Assembly: GCF_038404985.1 (NCBI RefSeq)
Contig: NZ_JBBKBA010000004.1
Coordinates: forward strand, 124,001-188,000
From: Ferrovibrio sp. MS7
GTDB taxonomy: Bacteria; Pseudomonadota; Alphaproteobacteria; Ferrovibrionales; Ferrovibrionaceae
DNA length: 64,000 bases
Reading direction: 5' to 3'
Below are positions 34,866-44,367 of this stretch, piece by piece (the stretch's first letter is position 1; each line of letters starts with the position of its first letter). The notes beneath the pieces were generated by a model, which saw nothing but the letters and a program-made list of their open reading frames with translations, was not told where the DNA came from and did not search any database. The translations under genes and the position numbers were made by a program.

Positions 34866-35645
34866 TTACAGATTTCTCTTCCCGGCCCCGAACATCTCGC
34901 GAAGCTTGTTCGCGACTTCGGAGAATCGGGGGCTGGCCATGGTGTCGAGAGTTCGCGGACGCTCCAGGTTGACATCCAGCTCCAGCACCTTGGTACCCGG
35001 ACGCCCCGACAGAACAACGACCTTGTCGGCTAAATAGACGGCTTCTTGGATTGAATGGGTGATGAAGACCACGGTCTTCCTGGTCTCCATCCAGATCGAT
35101 TGCAGCTCATCGGTCATGCGCTCACGGGTCAGTGCGTCGAGAGCTGCAAACGGCTCGTCCATCAGCAGGACGGCCGGGTCGTGAATGAGACCACGAGCGA
35201 TACCGGCACGCTGCTGCATGCCTCCGGACAATTCGTGGGGAAGATGGCCACCAAAATTTCCAAGGCCGACCAGATTCAACAGACGATCGGCTTCGACCTC
35301 ATACTGGGCCTTCGGCAGACGCTGGGCGCGGATGGGCACCAGCACGTTTTCGCGGACTGTCTTCCAGGGCAGCAGCGTTGGCTGCTGGAAGACAATACCG
35401 ACGTCCTTGCGTGGACCGGTGATCTTCTGGCCCGAAACCGTCACTTCGCCTTCAGCAATACCCAGCAGACCACTCACCACCTTGAGAAGGGTGGATTTGC
35501 CGCATCCTGAAGGCCCCAGGACCGCGACGAATTCACCTTTCCTCACCTGCAAATCGAGCTTGGAGAGCGCAGTAAGTGGGCCCCGCGTTGTCTCGTAAAC
35601 AACGGACATATTCTGGATGTTTAAGACAACGTCGGGGCTTTGCAT
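34866..35645 (-). CDS. ABC transporter ATP-binding protein (SsuB/TauB type)
   Basis: The 259-residue ATPase has Walker A 'GPSGCGKST' (about 43-51), Q-loop 'GIVFQQPTLLPW', signature 'LSGGMQQRAGIARGL', Walker B 'AVLLMDEPF', and H-loop 'VFITHSIQEA'. Together with the permease and the NMT1-type binding protein it forms a complete importer. Confidence 0.96.
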   Translation of the reverse strand: MQSPDVVLNIQNMSVVYETTRGPLTALSKLDLQVRKGEFVAVLGPSGCGKSTLLKVVSGLLGIAEGEVTVSGQKITGPRKDVGIVFQQPTLLPWKTVRENVLVPIRAQRLPKAQYEVEADRLLNLVGLGNFGGHLPHELSGGMQQRAGIARGLIHDPAVLLMDEPFAALDALTRERMTDELQSIWMETRKTVVFITHSIQEAVYLADKVVVLSGRPGTKVLELDVNLERPRTLDTMASPRFSEVANKLREMFGAGKRNL

Positions 35646-35676
35646 GACTACCTGGTCTCACATCTAGATGCTGGAC

Positions 35677-36780
35677 TTACTTGTAGGCCTTGGCCTTGCT
35701 AATGACCGCCGCGCGGTCAAATTTATTGTACTCGGGAACAAACTCGTTCGTGTAGAGCGTGTTGAGCGGGATATTGGCGTCCTTCTCGATCAAACCACCA
35801 ACCTTCAGAGCATTTATGAGGAGCTTCCAATCCTCTTCCGTGAAGGCACCCATGTTGGTCTCGTTCCGACCGGCGAGAAGGTTGGCCATGCGAGGCTTCA
35901 TTACCTCGACCTCCTTCTTCATGTTGTCGGCATCCGAGCCACTAGTCGGCTTCAGTTCGGGATACTGACGCCAGAACGACAAGATGCAGCCTTCCAGATT
36001 GGCGTTGCAGGCAATTGCCGCCTTCGACATCGCCCGGCCGAAGCGGATGACAAGGCCTGGGTTCTTTTTCAGCAGCTCCTCGGTAACCGGGAAGCCATGG
36101 CTAGAAAGATTCTGGTATTCCTTCGGGAACGGGATGCGGCGGATCTTGGTGCCCGTCAGCTCAAGCGATACATGGGCGGTGTCCCACAGGTTCAGGCCAT
36201 CGATGGACTTGCGGCGCAGCGCCTCGAAAGCCGGGACGCCCGAACCAGCGGCAATCTTTTGCACCGTGTTCCAGTTCACACCTTCACTCTGCGCCATCGC
36301 CTGGGTCATCGCGATATTGCCCGAGGTCAGCGACACGAAGCCGATCGTCTTGCCGCCGAAATCGCCCATCGTCTTGATCGGGCTATCTTCCAGCACCGCC
36401 ATCTCCCAGATGGAGCGCGGCAGGAAATTATAGACGAAGCGCAGCGGGAAGTTGGGCTTCCCCTCCTGGCGTGAGATCGGCAACGGCTCCAGGCTCGCAT
36501 AGGCCGAATGAATCGTGCCTGCCAGCAATTGGGGAATGATGACGCCCGATCCGGTCAGGACGATGATTTCGGCGTCGAGATTCTCCTCATCGAAGAAACC
36601 CAGAGCCTTGGCGAAGGTGAAATTGGCGGTGCCGGTATTCAGGGCCGACGGCCAGGCAAAGACAAATTTGTCTTTTGCGACAGCAGGTTGTGTGGCAAGT
36701 GCCGGAACCAGAACCGCAGCACCGATCAGGGCGCTCCGAAGCATATTAAAGCAGCGCGATACGCGTGGTGAAACTTGCAT
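35677..36780 (-). CDS. ABC transporter substrate-binding protein (NMT1/SsuA type)
   Basis: The 367-residue periplasmic protein starts at an ATG preceded by GGAGGGG. A Sec signal covers about residues 1-35 (ends PAVA). The mature part follows the NMT1/THI5-like fold: 'ALGFFDEENLDAEIIVLTGS', 'GDFGGKTIGFVSLTSGNIAM', and 'LNLWDTAHVSLE'. This family binds small N- or S-containing organics such as taurine, sulfonates and pyrimidine precursors. It is the first gene of the transporter-iclR-flavin reductase unit. A regulator-like site lies 13-49 bases upstream of its ATG. Confidence 0.93.
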   Translation of the reverse strand: MQVSPRVSRCFNMLRSALIGAAVLVPALATQPAVAKDKFVFAWPSALNTGTANFTFAKALGFFDEENLDAEIIVLTGSGVIIPQLLAGTIHSAYASLEPLPISRQEGKPNFPLRFVYNFLPRSIWEMAVLEDSPIKTMGDFGGKTIGFVSLTSGNIAMTQAMAQSEGVNWNTVQKIAAGSGVPAFEALRRKSIDGLNLWDTAHVSLELTGTKIRRIPFPKEYQNLSSHGFPVTEELLKKNPGLVIRFGRAMSKAAIACNANLEGCILSFWRQYPELKPTSGSDADNMKKEVEVMKPRMANLLAGRNETNMGAFTEEDWKLLINALKVGGLIEKDANIPLNTLYTNEFVPEYNKFDRAAVISKAKAYK

Positions 36781-36792
36781 AAACCCCTCCTT

Positions 36793-36829
36793 GTCTCTTT
36801 ATTTGCAATAATGTCTATAATATCGAGAC
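36793..36829. promoter_or_regulatory. Bipartite operator-like site upstream of the transporter operon
   Basis: GTCTCT at 36793 is followed 20 bases on by GTCTATAATATCGAGAC (36813-36829), a 17-base imperfect palindrome. The same two parts with the same 20-base offset recur at 46531-46567. An AT-rich -10-like TATTAT lies within it for the minus strand. Confidence 0.65.
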
Positions 36830-36872
36830 GCACGTAGCGTCAAGCAAATTGCATGATTTGGCAATGTCCGCG

Positions 36873-39800
36873 TCACAAAAGCTCAATTGCTTTCGCGATA
36901 GCGCGTCGTGCGACATTGATGGTCAGTTCCGCCTTGTAGGCGTTGTCCTTCATCGGCAGAGCGCCGAATACCACTGACTTCGCCGCCTCGTCGATCAGGT
37001 CCTGAGATAGCGGATCAGACAGAAGGATATTCTCAGCGACCGGGATGCGGATTGGCTTCGGCGCCACGCCGCCCAGCGAGATGGCGACATAGTCGAGGCG
37101 GGCACGGGTTCCCGCTACATCAACCGCAGCCGAGGCTTCCGCGAAGTCACCAGCCCAGCGGGCGAATTTCTCGAAGTGGAAAGCGCTTCTGCGGGACGGC
37201 ACGGGAATATTGATTTCCGTGATGATTTCATCCGGGTCCAGGACAGTCTCACCAGCCCAGACATACAGCTCGCCAACCGGAAGTTTTCGCGTTCGACGCG
37301 GACCGACCACAACCAGATCGGCTTTCAGCGCGGTCATGATTGGCGCGAGATCCGAAACACACGGCGCGGCACAGCGCCCAGTTCCCATGATGGAATGGTG
37401 CCTGTTCTCGCCCAGCACGGCGTAACACGGGCATGCCGGCCCGGAAAAACGGTAGCAAGGCGTCGCCGACCTGAAGAACCAGCAACGCTTTTCCTGGCAC
37501 AGATCGCCAGCCACGGTGGCGCGGTTGCGAACGATAGGCGTCGCAATCTGCAGAATGGCATTCTTCAATGTCGGAAAATGAGTGTTGATAAGCTCGTCCT
37601 CAGCCAGAGCTGTCAAGGTGACGCCAGCGCCGACCCGAATGAAGCCTTCATCAAGTCGCATCTTCCGCATCGATGCGATATGGCCGACCGAAACCAACTG
37701 CCTGGGCGAGTAGATGCCCTGCTTTATGCCGGGGATCAGATCCGTGCCACCCGCGATGAGCTGGCTCTTGAGACCAGGAGTCGCAAGCGTATGAACCGCA
37801 GTCGCTATAGACTCGGCCTGGACAATTCTTTTCGGCGTGCTGGCATCGCGCGAGGCCCCGATGGCCTTGCCGAGTTTTTTCATCACGGGCGCCATCGCCG
37901 GATAGGCCTTGCGTACGGTCGCGATTTCGAGATTGCGCAACCGGCTGAGCGACTTCATATCCGGCAGAGGGGCATTTTCCTTCTTGCGCAGGGCTTCCAG
38001 AACCATTTCCGGCGTGATCGGAAGCTTGTGGAATCGAACACCCGTCGCATTGGCAACCGCATTCGCGATCGCGGCCACAGTGGCGTTGATGGTCGGCTCA
38101 CCGGCAGCCTTGGCGCCAAAGGGGCCCAGATTTTCTTCTGTCTCGACGAATTCGACCACGATGTCCGGCGTGTCGAGCATCCGGGGGACACGGTAGTTGA
38201 AGAGCGACCGGTTGATCGGTCGGCCGTCCTGGAACAGAACCTCCTCGCTCAGTGCCATGCCGATGCCCTGAACGATACCACCGTAGGTCTGCCCCTCCAG
38301 TGCCGTAAGATTGATGACCTTGCCGACGTCCTGGACAGAAGCAATCTTGAGGACTTTGACCCGACCGGTCTCCGGATCGACTTCGACCTCGGCCGTCTGG
38401 GCTGCAAACGCATACGAGGCGGCGTAATTACCAAAGCCGGTCTTTGCATCCGGCCGTGCCAGGTCGATTTCGTAGAAGCCCTCAACCTTCAGCGTGCCAT
38501 ATCGTTGAGCTGCCTGCCCAAAAGTCATGAAGTCCGGGGCATCCGGCCGCTTGAACCGACCGTCTGCATAGTCAATGGCATCAACCGGAACCGACCAATC
38601 GATGGCCAGATTCTCCTTCACCGCAGCCACCAGTTTCCTGCCGGCATCGAGGACCGCATTGCCGGTGACAAAGGTCACGCGGGAGGCGGCGCTGCCCAGG
38701 TCGTCAGGGCTCTCTTCCGTATCCATGTGCAGGACGTCGATCCGGCTCATCGGGATGCCGAGGGAGTCCGACAGGAGCTGGGCAAGCAGGGTATTCTGGC
38801 CGGTACCGGTGTCGGCAGTTTGCGTGCCGATACGGAAGGTTCCGTCGGGATACGCAACCAGAGCAATCCTGGAGAAATTGCCTTCGGCATAGAGAACGCT
38901 GCCGCTGGCATGAATCATCGAAGCAACCCCGACGCCGCGATACTTGGGCAGCTTGCCGTACTTCTCCTTCCAGCCAATCAGCTCGGCCGAACGCTTCAGA
39001 CACTCGTCCAGGCCGCAGGAGGTGATTTTCCAGCCCAGGATGGTTTCATCGCCCGGCTGATTGGCAATGCTCCGCCGATACTCCACAGGGTCCAGGCCGA
39101 GTTTCTCGGCGACTTCATCGACTTGGCTCTCGATCGCCCAGATGATGCCAGGTGCGCCCATACCCCGATACGAACCACCCGGAACCTTGTTGGTGTAAAC
39201 CAGGTTGGCCTCGATTGCCGCCGCCTTGACCCGATAGAGATTGGTGATGCGGTGGCGCATTGCCGAGATGTAGACTGGCCCCATATGGGTATAGGCGCCG
39301 TTGTCGACATGGGCATCCAGCGTCCGGCAAAGGATGTTGCCGTGTTTGTCCACGGCAGTACGCAGGTTCATATACTTGGCATGGTCGGTCTTGCCCGCGA
39401 GGTATTCCTCATCACGGCTCAGCACCACTTTGACCGGGCGGCAAGTTTGGATCGACAGGAGTGCCGCAATGGCAATCTGTTCCGGCGATTGCGACTTTCC
39501 GCCGAAGCCGCCACCAACCGCAACAGACCGGACGACGACCTTCTCGCGCTCGAACGGCAGGACACGCGCCAGTTCCTTACGGACAAAGAAAGGGGCCTGT
39601 GTGCCCGCCCAGATTTCCAACTTTTCTTCGCTCTTGTCGTAGGACGCGACCGCTGCATTGGTCTCCATGCAGACCGGCCAAACGATACCGTGTTCGAAAT
39701 GCCCCTCGACGATCAGGGCAGCTTTGCCGAACTCTTCCTCGACATTGCCGAACATTGCCGAGATTTTCTGGGCCACATTCCTGGGCAACCCATCCCGGAG

Positions 39801-40247
39801 CGGATGTATTTCATCGGCGTTGGAGCTGATCGCCTCAAAAACATCCAGGGCCGGCTTCCAGACCTCGTAGTCAACCTTGATGGCTCGGACCGCCTCGCGA
39901 GCAATCTCCAGGGTATCGGCGGCCACTGCCGCCACCTCCTCGCCATAAAACCGTACGCGGCCGAGAGCCATCGGGCGACGATCCGAGTAGCCGGCGCCGT
40001 AGTTGACGTATTGTGCGTCTGCAAAATCCGAAGCCGTGATGACGGCATGGACGCCAGGCATGGCCTTGGCGGCCGAGATATCGATGCTGCATATCTTCGC
40101 CGATGCATGCGGGCTGCGCAGAATAGCGCCATGCAGCATATTGGGAAGCGAGATATCGTGAGTGTATTTGGAGCGACCGAAAATCTTGTTCCGGCCTTCG
40201 ATCTGAGGGATGCGCCGACCGACGGTCTTTTCAAATACCTCAGACAT
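36873..40247 (-). CDS. Molybdenum hydroxylase: fused molybdopterin subunit plus FAD subunit with extra Cys cluster
   Basis: I start at MSEVFEKTVG (40247), whose ATG overlaps the stop of the 2Fe-2S gene (TGATG), giving 1,124 residues. Residues about 1-760 form the xanthine dehydrogenase-family Mo subunit, with 'GGGFGGKSQSPEQIA' near 247 and the catalytic Glu in 'GAKAAGEPTINA' near 715. After a linker, about 810-1120 form an FAD_binding_5 plus CO_deh_flav_C subunit. Between about 916 and 960 this part carries a Cys-rich loop ('CQEKRCWFFRSATPC', 'CPCYAVLGENRHHS', 'GRCAAPCVSD'). It resembles the [4Fe-4S] loop of HcrB and PaoB flavoproteins. Fusing Mo and FAD modules in this order is unusual. The substrate is unknown. 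Confidence 0.88.
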   Translation of the reverse strand: MSEVFEKTVGRRIPQIEGRNKIFGRSKYTHDISLPNMLHGAILRSPHASAKICSIDISAAKAMPGVHAVITASDFADAQYVNYGAGYSDRRPMALGRVRFYGEEVAAVAADTLEIAREAVRAIKVDYEVWKPALDVFEAISSNADEIHPLRDGLPRNVAQKISAMFGNVEEEFGKAALIVEGHFEHGIVWPVCMETNAAVASYDKSEEKLEIWAGTQAPFFVRKELARVLPFEREKVVVRSVAVGGGFGGKSQSPEQIAIAALLSIQTCRPVKVVLSRDEEYLAGKTDHAKYMNLRTAVDKHGNILCRTLDAHVDNGAYTHMGPVYISAMRHRITNLYRVKAAAIEANLVYTNKVPGGSYRGMGAPGIIWAIESQVDEVAEKLGLDPVEYRRSIANQPGDETILGWKITSCGLDECLKRSAELIGWKEKYGKLPKYRGVGVASMIHASGSVLYAEGNFSRIALVAYPDGTFRIGTQTADTGTGQNTLLAQLLSDSLGIPMSRIDVLHMDTEESPDDLGSAASRVTFVTGNAVLDAGRKLVAAVKENLAIDWSVPVDAIDYADGRFKRPDAPDFMTFGQAAQRYGTLKVEGFYEIDLARPDAKTGFGNYAASYAFAAQTAEVEVDPETGRVKVLKIASVQDVGKVINLTALEGQTYGGIVQGIGMALSEEVLFQDGRPINRSLFNYRVPRMLDTPDIVVEFVETEENLGPFGAKAAGEPTINATVAAIANAVANATGVRFHKLPITPEMVLEALRKKENAPLPDMKSLSRLRNLEIATVRKAYPAMAPVMKKLGKAIGASRDASTPKRIVQAESIATAVHTLATPGLKSQLIAGGTDLIPGIKQGIYSPRQLVSVGHIASMRKMRLDEGFIRVGAGVTLTALAEDELINTHFPTLKNAILQIATPIVRNRATVAGDLCQEKRCWFFRSATPCYRFSGPACPCYAVLGENRHHSIMGTGRCAAPCVSDLAPIMTALKADLVVVGPRRTRKLPVGELYVWAGETVLDPDEIITEINIPVPSRRSAFHFEKFARWAGDFAEASAAVDVAGTRARLDYVAISLGGVAPKPIRIPVAENILLSDPLSQDLIDEAAKSVVFGALPMKDNAYKAELTINVARRAIAKAIELL

Positions 40248-40750
40248 CAGCCGCACGCCTTCCGGACGGCTTCGATGATCTGGACGTAGCCGGTACACCG
40301 ACAGATATTGCCCTGCAATGCCATCTTGATATCTTGATCGGACGGGCAGCTATTTCGCTGCAAGAGAGCAGCAGCCGACATCATCATGCCCGAGGTGCAG
40401 AAGCCACACTGGAAGGCGCCGTTTTCCAGAAAAGCCTGCTGCAGCGCCGTCGCCTCGCCATCTGGCGAAAGACCCTCGATGGTCGTTACGCTCCGGCCAT
40501 CAATAGTGGCGGCAAGTGTCACGCAAGCGGGGACGGCGACGCCGTCGAGATGGACCGTGCAGGCACCGCATTCAGCGCTGCCGCACCCGATCTTCGTACC
40601 GGTCAGTTGCAGCCGCTCCCTCAAAACCTCGGCCAAGGACGCGAATGCCTGCACCTCGACCACTATATCCTTGCCGTTCAGATTGAACTGAACGAGGACG
40701 GTGTCGCCGGCTACCGCGCTTGCATTCGATATGGCCGCAGCTTCAGTCAT
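40247..40750 (-). CDS. 2Fe-2S subunit of the second molybdenum hydroxylase
   Basis: The 167-residue CoxS/XdhC-type ferredoxin subunit has a plant-type 2Fe-2S domain ('GCGSAECGACTVHLDG') and a C-terminal helical 2Fe-2S domain ('CGFCTSGMMMSAAALL', 'CRCTGY'). Its ATG overlaps the end of the upstream Mo subunit by eight bases, and its stop overlaps the fused Mo-FAD gene. It is the natural electron carrier of the fused enzyme. Confidence 0.95.
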   Translation of the reverse strand: MTEAAAISNASAVAGDTVLVQFNLNGKDIVVEVQAFASLAEVLRERLQLTGTKIGCGSAECGACTVHLDGVAVPACVTLAATIDGRSVTTIEGLSPDGEATALQQAFLENGAFQCGFCTSGMMMSAAALLQRNSCPSDQDIKMALQGNICRCTGYVQIIEAVRKACG

Positions 40751-43013
40751 GCAACAAAATCTTTTCTGCTGTAATAGGCAGGCTCATGATGCGCTTGCCC
40801 GTCGCACTGAAGACGGCGTTTGCTATCGCCGCTGGAGGTTGGATGGTCGGAGGTTCTCCCACTCCCTTCGCTCCATATGGGGTGGAGGTGGCAGGGTGCG
40901 TCACGAGGATAACCTCGATTGGCGGAACATCCATGGAAGTGGGCATCTTATAGTCTGTCATGTTTGCATTCATGACATGGCCGTCGACTATGACGAGTTC
41001 CTCGAATATCGCTTGGCCAATCCCCTGAACCGCACCACCTTCCAGTTGGCCTTCGAGGTTTGACGGATTGATCGCATAGCCAACGTCCTGTGCAACAACG
41101 TAGCGATTAATAGTAATCGCGCCCGACATCTCATCGACGCTGACATCTGCAGCATGAACATGGAAACTCGCCGCCGGCCATGCTGGCGAGTAGTGCTTGC
41201 TCACGCGTGCCGGATCATGTGCAACTGCGTCGGCGATATAGTTCGCCTCTGCGGTCAGCCCTCCCCCACCCATATTCGCCGTGGCGGCCAGCTCGGCATA
41301 AGTGATTTTCTTTCCATTCGCCGAAAAGCCTTTGCCGCCGAGTTCGAGATCGACCTCAGCTACGCCAAGGGCCTTGGCGGCCATCGGACGCAACTTCTTC
41401 ATCAGGTTTTCCCCCGCCATGCGTGCGGCGTTGGCGACCGTAACCATGGTGCGGCTGCCTTGAGAACCGAAATCATATGGAGTGGTCTGGGAGTCCGCGC
41501 TGACGACCGTGATGTCCGAAACATCGACGCCCAGGTCTTCGGCGAGAATCTGAGCCACACCAGTCAGAGCGCCGGTGCCTAGTTCAACCACCCCGACCAT
41601 CAGGGTGAAGACTCCACCGGATGACAGCTTCAGGTAAGCCCCCGATGAGCCACGGGAGGTCATCCATGCCGCGCAGGCCAGGCCCTTGCCACGATTCTTC
41701 TCCGGGTTCCGCTTATCCCAGCCGATGGCTTCAGCCGCCTTGAGCAGGCATTCTTCCAGACCTACCTGGGTCATCACCTGGCCGGTCGGACTCAGATCGC
41801 CTTCATGAATGATGTTGCGCAGACGAATCTCCAACGGGTCGATACCCAGATCGTGCGCGATGATGTCCATCTGGGATTCAGACGCGAAGTTTGACATCGG
41901 ACCGGACGGGGCGCGTACTGAGCCGGTCGGATGGTTGTTAGTGTATATCGAGCGCCCTTCGATAAGAAGGTTGGGCAGCTTGTATGGACCAGCCAGTAGC
42001 GTGACACCTGTCGAGGCAATCAGCGGGCCGGAACCTGAAGCGGCACCGGTATCGACCAGAAGTCTGCCTTGTTTGGCGATAATGCGGCCTTCCTTGTCGA
42101 CACCGGTCTTCAACCAGATATGAGCTGGCTGCCGGAACAGTGCCGCAGACAGCTCCTCATGCGAAGTCGACATCACGCGCACAGGCCGCCTCGCCGCATG
42201 AGCCAGAGCCAGCGCGAAATGCTCCATGCCAATGCGCAGCTTGCCGCCAAAACCGCCCCCAATCGCCGGGACGATAACGCGGACTTTTCCGGGCGAGATA
42301 CCGAAGATTTCGGCAAGACTGCTCTGGGTATCGAACAGTAGCTGGGCATTGGACCAGACGGTGGCATCACCGTCGGGCGTCCATTGTCCCACAGCCACGC
42401 GCGGCTCGGTATAGCCGGCATGCACCGGGGCGGTACGGAAGGTGTGCTCGTAGACGCGGTAACTGTCCTTGAAGCCTTGCTCAACATCACCGGCCTTGAT
42501 GACTGTTACGCTCGATTGATTGCCGTCGGGGGTCGCAAGCGGATGACCCTTCAGGTTCTTCAGATCAGGATGAACCAGCGGCGCACCTTCTTTGATCGCC
42601 TCCGTCAGTTCAAAGACAGCCGGGAGCGGCTGATATTCTATCTCAATCAGACCAAGCGCCGCCTCCGCGATAGCTTCCGTATCCGCAGCAACAGCCGCAA
42701 TAGCCTGGCCGACATACTTCACCTCGCCATCGGCGAAAACTTCAAAATCCTTGATGAAATTGCCATAGAAATTGAGCTTCATGGTCTTCGCGGACACAAT
42801 GGCTCGCACCCCCGCAAGGGCCAGAGCCTTCGAAGTATCCAGACGAATAATTCTGGCATGGGCCTGGGTACTGCGGAATACGCGGCCATGGAGCATTCCA
42901 GGCAGAGTGAAGTCAGCAGCGTAAATCGTGGCTCCCTGAACCTTTGAAGACGCGTCAATGCGCTTGTGGCGGCTGCCTATCAGACGGTTATTGCTCAGAA
43001 GACCTGCGCTCAT
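40743..43013 (-). CDS. Molybdopterin-binding subunit of the first molybdenum hydroxylase
   Basis: This 756-residue xanthine dehydrogenase/CoxL-family Mo subunit has the aldehyde oxidase a/b hammerhead domain (about 15-130). 'GGGFGGKLRIGMEH' lies near 253, and the catalytic Glu is in 'GAKGVGEPPTIQPPAAIANA' near 715. With the separate FAD and 2Fe-2S genes just upstream it makes a standard three-subunit hydroxylase that adds water-derived oxygen to a carbon of a heteroaromatic ring or aldehyde. The CoxL-specific active-site loop AYRCSFR is not evident, so CO oxidation is unlikely. Confidence 0.93.
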   Translation of the reverse strand: MSAGLLSNNRLIGSRHKRIDASSKVQGATIYAADFTLPGMLHGRVFRSTQAHARIIRLDTSKALALAGVRAIVSAKTMKLNFYGNFIKDFEVFADGEVKYVGQAIAAVAADTEAIAEAALGLIEIEYQPLPAVFELTEAIKEGAPLVHPDLKNLKGHPLATPDGNQSSVTVIKAGDVEQGFKDSYRVYEHTFRTAPVHAGYTEPRVAVGQWTPDGDATVWSNAQLLFDTQSSLAEIFGISPGKVRVIVPAIGGGFGGKLRIGMEHFALALAHAARRPVRVMSTSHEELSAALFRQPAHIWLKTGVDKEGRIIAKQGRLLVDTGAASGSGPLIASTGVTLLAGPYKLPNLLIEGRSIYTNNHPTGSVRAPSGPMSNFASESQMDIIAHDLGIDPLEIRLRNIIHEGDLSPTGQVMTQVGLEECLLKAAEAIGWDKRNPEKNRGKGLACAAWMTSRGSSGAYLKLSSGGVFTLMVGVVELGTGALTGVAQILAEDLGVDVSDITVVSADSQTTPYDFGSQGSRTMVTVANAARMAGENLMKKLRPMAAKALGVAEVDLELGGKGFSANGKKITYAELAATANMGGGGLTAEANYIADAVAHDPARVSKHYSPAWPAASFHVHAADVSVDEMSGAITINRYVVAQDVGYAINPSNLEGQLEGGAVQGIGQAIFEELVIVDGHVMNANMTDYKMPTSMDVPPIEVILVTHPATSTPYGAKGVGEPPTIQPPAAIANAVFSATGKRIMSLPITAEKILLHD

Positions 43014-43016
43014 GGT

Positions 43017-43481
43017 TTACTGTCTCGCCTGTGCTGCGGCCTGCACGGCCTCGACGATCTTGTTGTAACCGGTGCAGCGACAGAGCGTGCCGCACAGTCC
43101 TTCGCGGATTTCCTCGGCGCTTGGATTCGGCAATTCATTTAGAAGACCGGCCGCCGTCATCACCATGCCGGGAATACAGTAGCCACATTGCACGGCATCA
43201 CAGCTTACGAATGCCTCTTGAATCGGATGCATCTTGCCGCCGACCGCCATGCCCTCGATAGTCGTGATTTTCCGGCCTTCGCACTGGGCGGCAATCAGGA
43301 TGCATGAGTTCACCGATCTTCCATCGAGGAGGACGGTACAGACGCCGCATTCAGCCTCGAGACAATTCTGCTTGGTTCCGGTGAGAAAAAGCTTGTCGCG
43401 CAGGACTTCCAGAAGCGTCGCACTATCCTCGATTTCGAGGTCGTGAATTTTGTTATTGATATCGAATTTGACCTTGAGCAT
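43017..43481 (-). CDS. 2Fe-2S subunit of the first molybdenum hydroxylase
   Basis: The 154-residue iron-sulfur subunit has 'NCLEAECGVCTVLLDG' in the ferredoxin-like domain and 'CGYCIPGMVMTAAGLL' with 'CRCTGYNKIVEAVQ' in the helical domain. It is one base from the FAD subunit gene and three bases from the Mo subunit gene, so all three form one enzyme. Confidence 0.95.
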   Translation of the reverse strand: MLKVKFDINNKIHDLEIEDSATLLEVLRDKLFLTGTKQNCLEAECGVCTVLLDGRSVNSCILIAAQCEGRKITTIEGMAVGGKMHPIQEAFVSCDAVQCGYCIPGMVMTAAGLLNELPNPSAEEIREGLCGTLCRCTGYNKIVEAVQAAAQARQ

Positions 43482-43482
43482 T

Positions 43483-44367
43483 TCAGCCTCTCAGCGCATT
43501 GGATATGTCGGTCAGCGCTCGGTTGACACTGCCCTCAATGACCTTGCGGCGGTATTGATCAGAGGCACGGACGTCTGTGCGCGGCGTGCAATCCTCACAA
43601 GCGGCGATCTTGGCCGCCTCCGCGATGATTGCGGCGGTGAGGTGCTGCTCCCTGAGGGCGACTTCCGCCTTAACGGCACGCAGTGGCTTTGGACCCACGG
43701 CACCGAGCGCGATACGCGTCGATAGAACCTTTCCGTCGGCATCGGCATTCACCAGCACCGCGACGGAGGCAACGGCGATTTCCATCGCTTTGCGACGCCC
43801 GATCTTGATGAAATCAGTCGCATAGCGGTTACCGCCATCCGTGAAGACACCGGGCTTCGGGATTGCGATACCCTGGATGATCTCATCTTCCCTAAGTATC
43901 GTTTTGCCCGGAGCCAGGAAGAAGTCATCAATGCTAATGGACCGAGTGCCGCCATTGCCCGTGACCATGACACTGGCGCCAAGGCCCAGTAGAGCAATGG
44001 CGACATCGGCTGCCGGGGAGGCATTCGCGATGTTGCCGCCGATAGTGCCGACGTTGCGGACCTGATGGCCGCCTACGACACGGGCTGCCTTGCACAGTGC
44101 CGGAAAATCAGCCTGCAGGCCCGCATGGCTTTCGATATCCTTGTGGGTGCAAAGGGCCCCGATCTGATAGCCGGTCGAATGCTTCTCGATTTGCTTCAGC
44201 CCGGTCATGCCTGATAGGTCGATAAGCTCTGGGCAGACCCGGATGCCGCGGCGCAACTGCACCACAAGGTCCGTGCCGCCAGCGATATACCGGCAATGCC
44301 CAGCATACCGTGCCGCCAGGGCAATGGCCTGGGACATGCTTGCCGGCCGATGGAGCGTGAACTTCAT
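43483..44367 (-). CDS. FAD-binding subunit of the first molybdenum hydroxylase
   Basis: The 294-residue CoxM/XdhB-type flavoprotein has 'RYIAGGTDLVVQLRRGI' and 'VRNVGTIGGNIANASPAADV' for FAD pyrophosphate binding, and a C-terminal CO_deh_flav_C domain. Unlike the fused enzyme next door, it lacks the Cys-rich insert. It overlaps the LLM oxidoreductase gene by four bases. Confidence 0.94.
   Translation of the reverse strand: MKFTLHRPASMSQAIALAARYAGHCRYIAGGTDLVVQLRRGIRVCPELIDLSGMTGLKQIEKHSTGYQIGALCTHKDIESHAGLQADFPALCKAARVVGGHQVRNVGTIGGNIANASPAADVAIALLGLGASVMVTGNGGTRSISIDDFFLAPGKTILREDEIIQGIAIPKPGVFTDGGNRYATDFIKIGRRKAMEIAVASVAVLVNADADGKVLSTRIALGAVGPKPLRAVKAEVALREQHLTAAIIAEAAKIAACEDCTPRTDVRASDQYRRKVIEGSVNRALTDISNALRG

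Noticed and set aside
40743-43013. Carbon monoxide dehydrogenase large subunit (CoxL) as identity of the first Mo subunit
   Set aside because: The form I CoxL active-site loop AYRCSFR was not found, and the neighbourhood lacks cox accessory genes.
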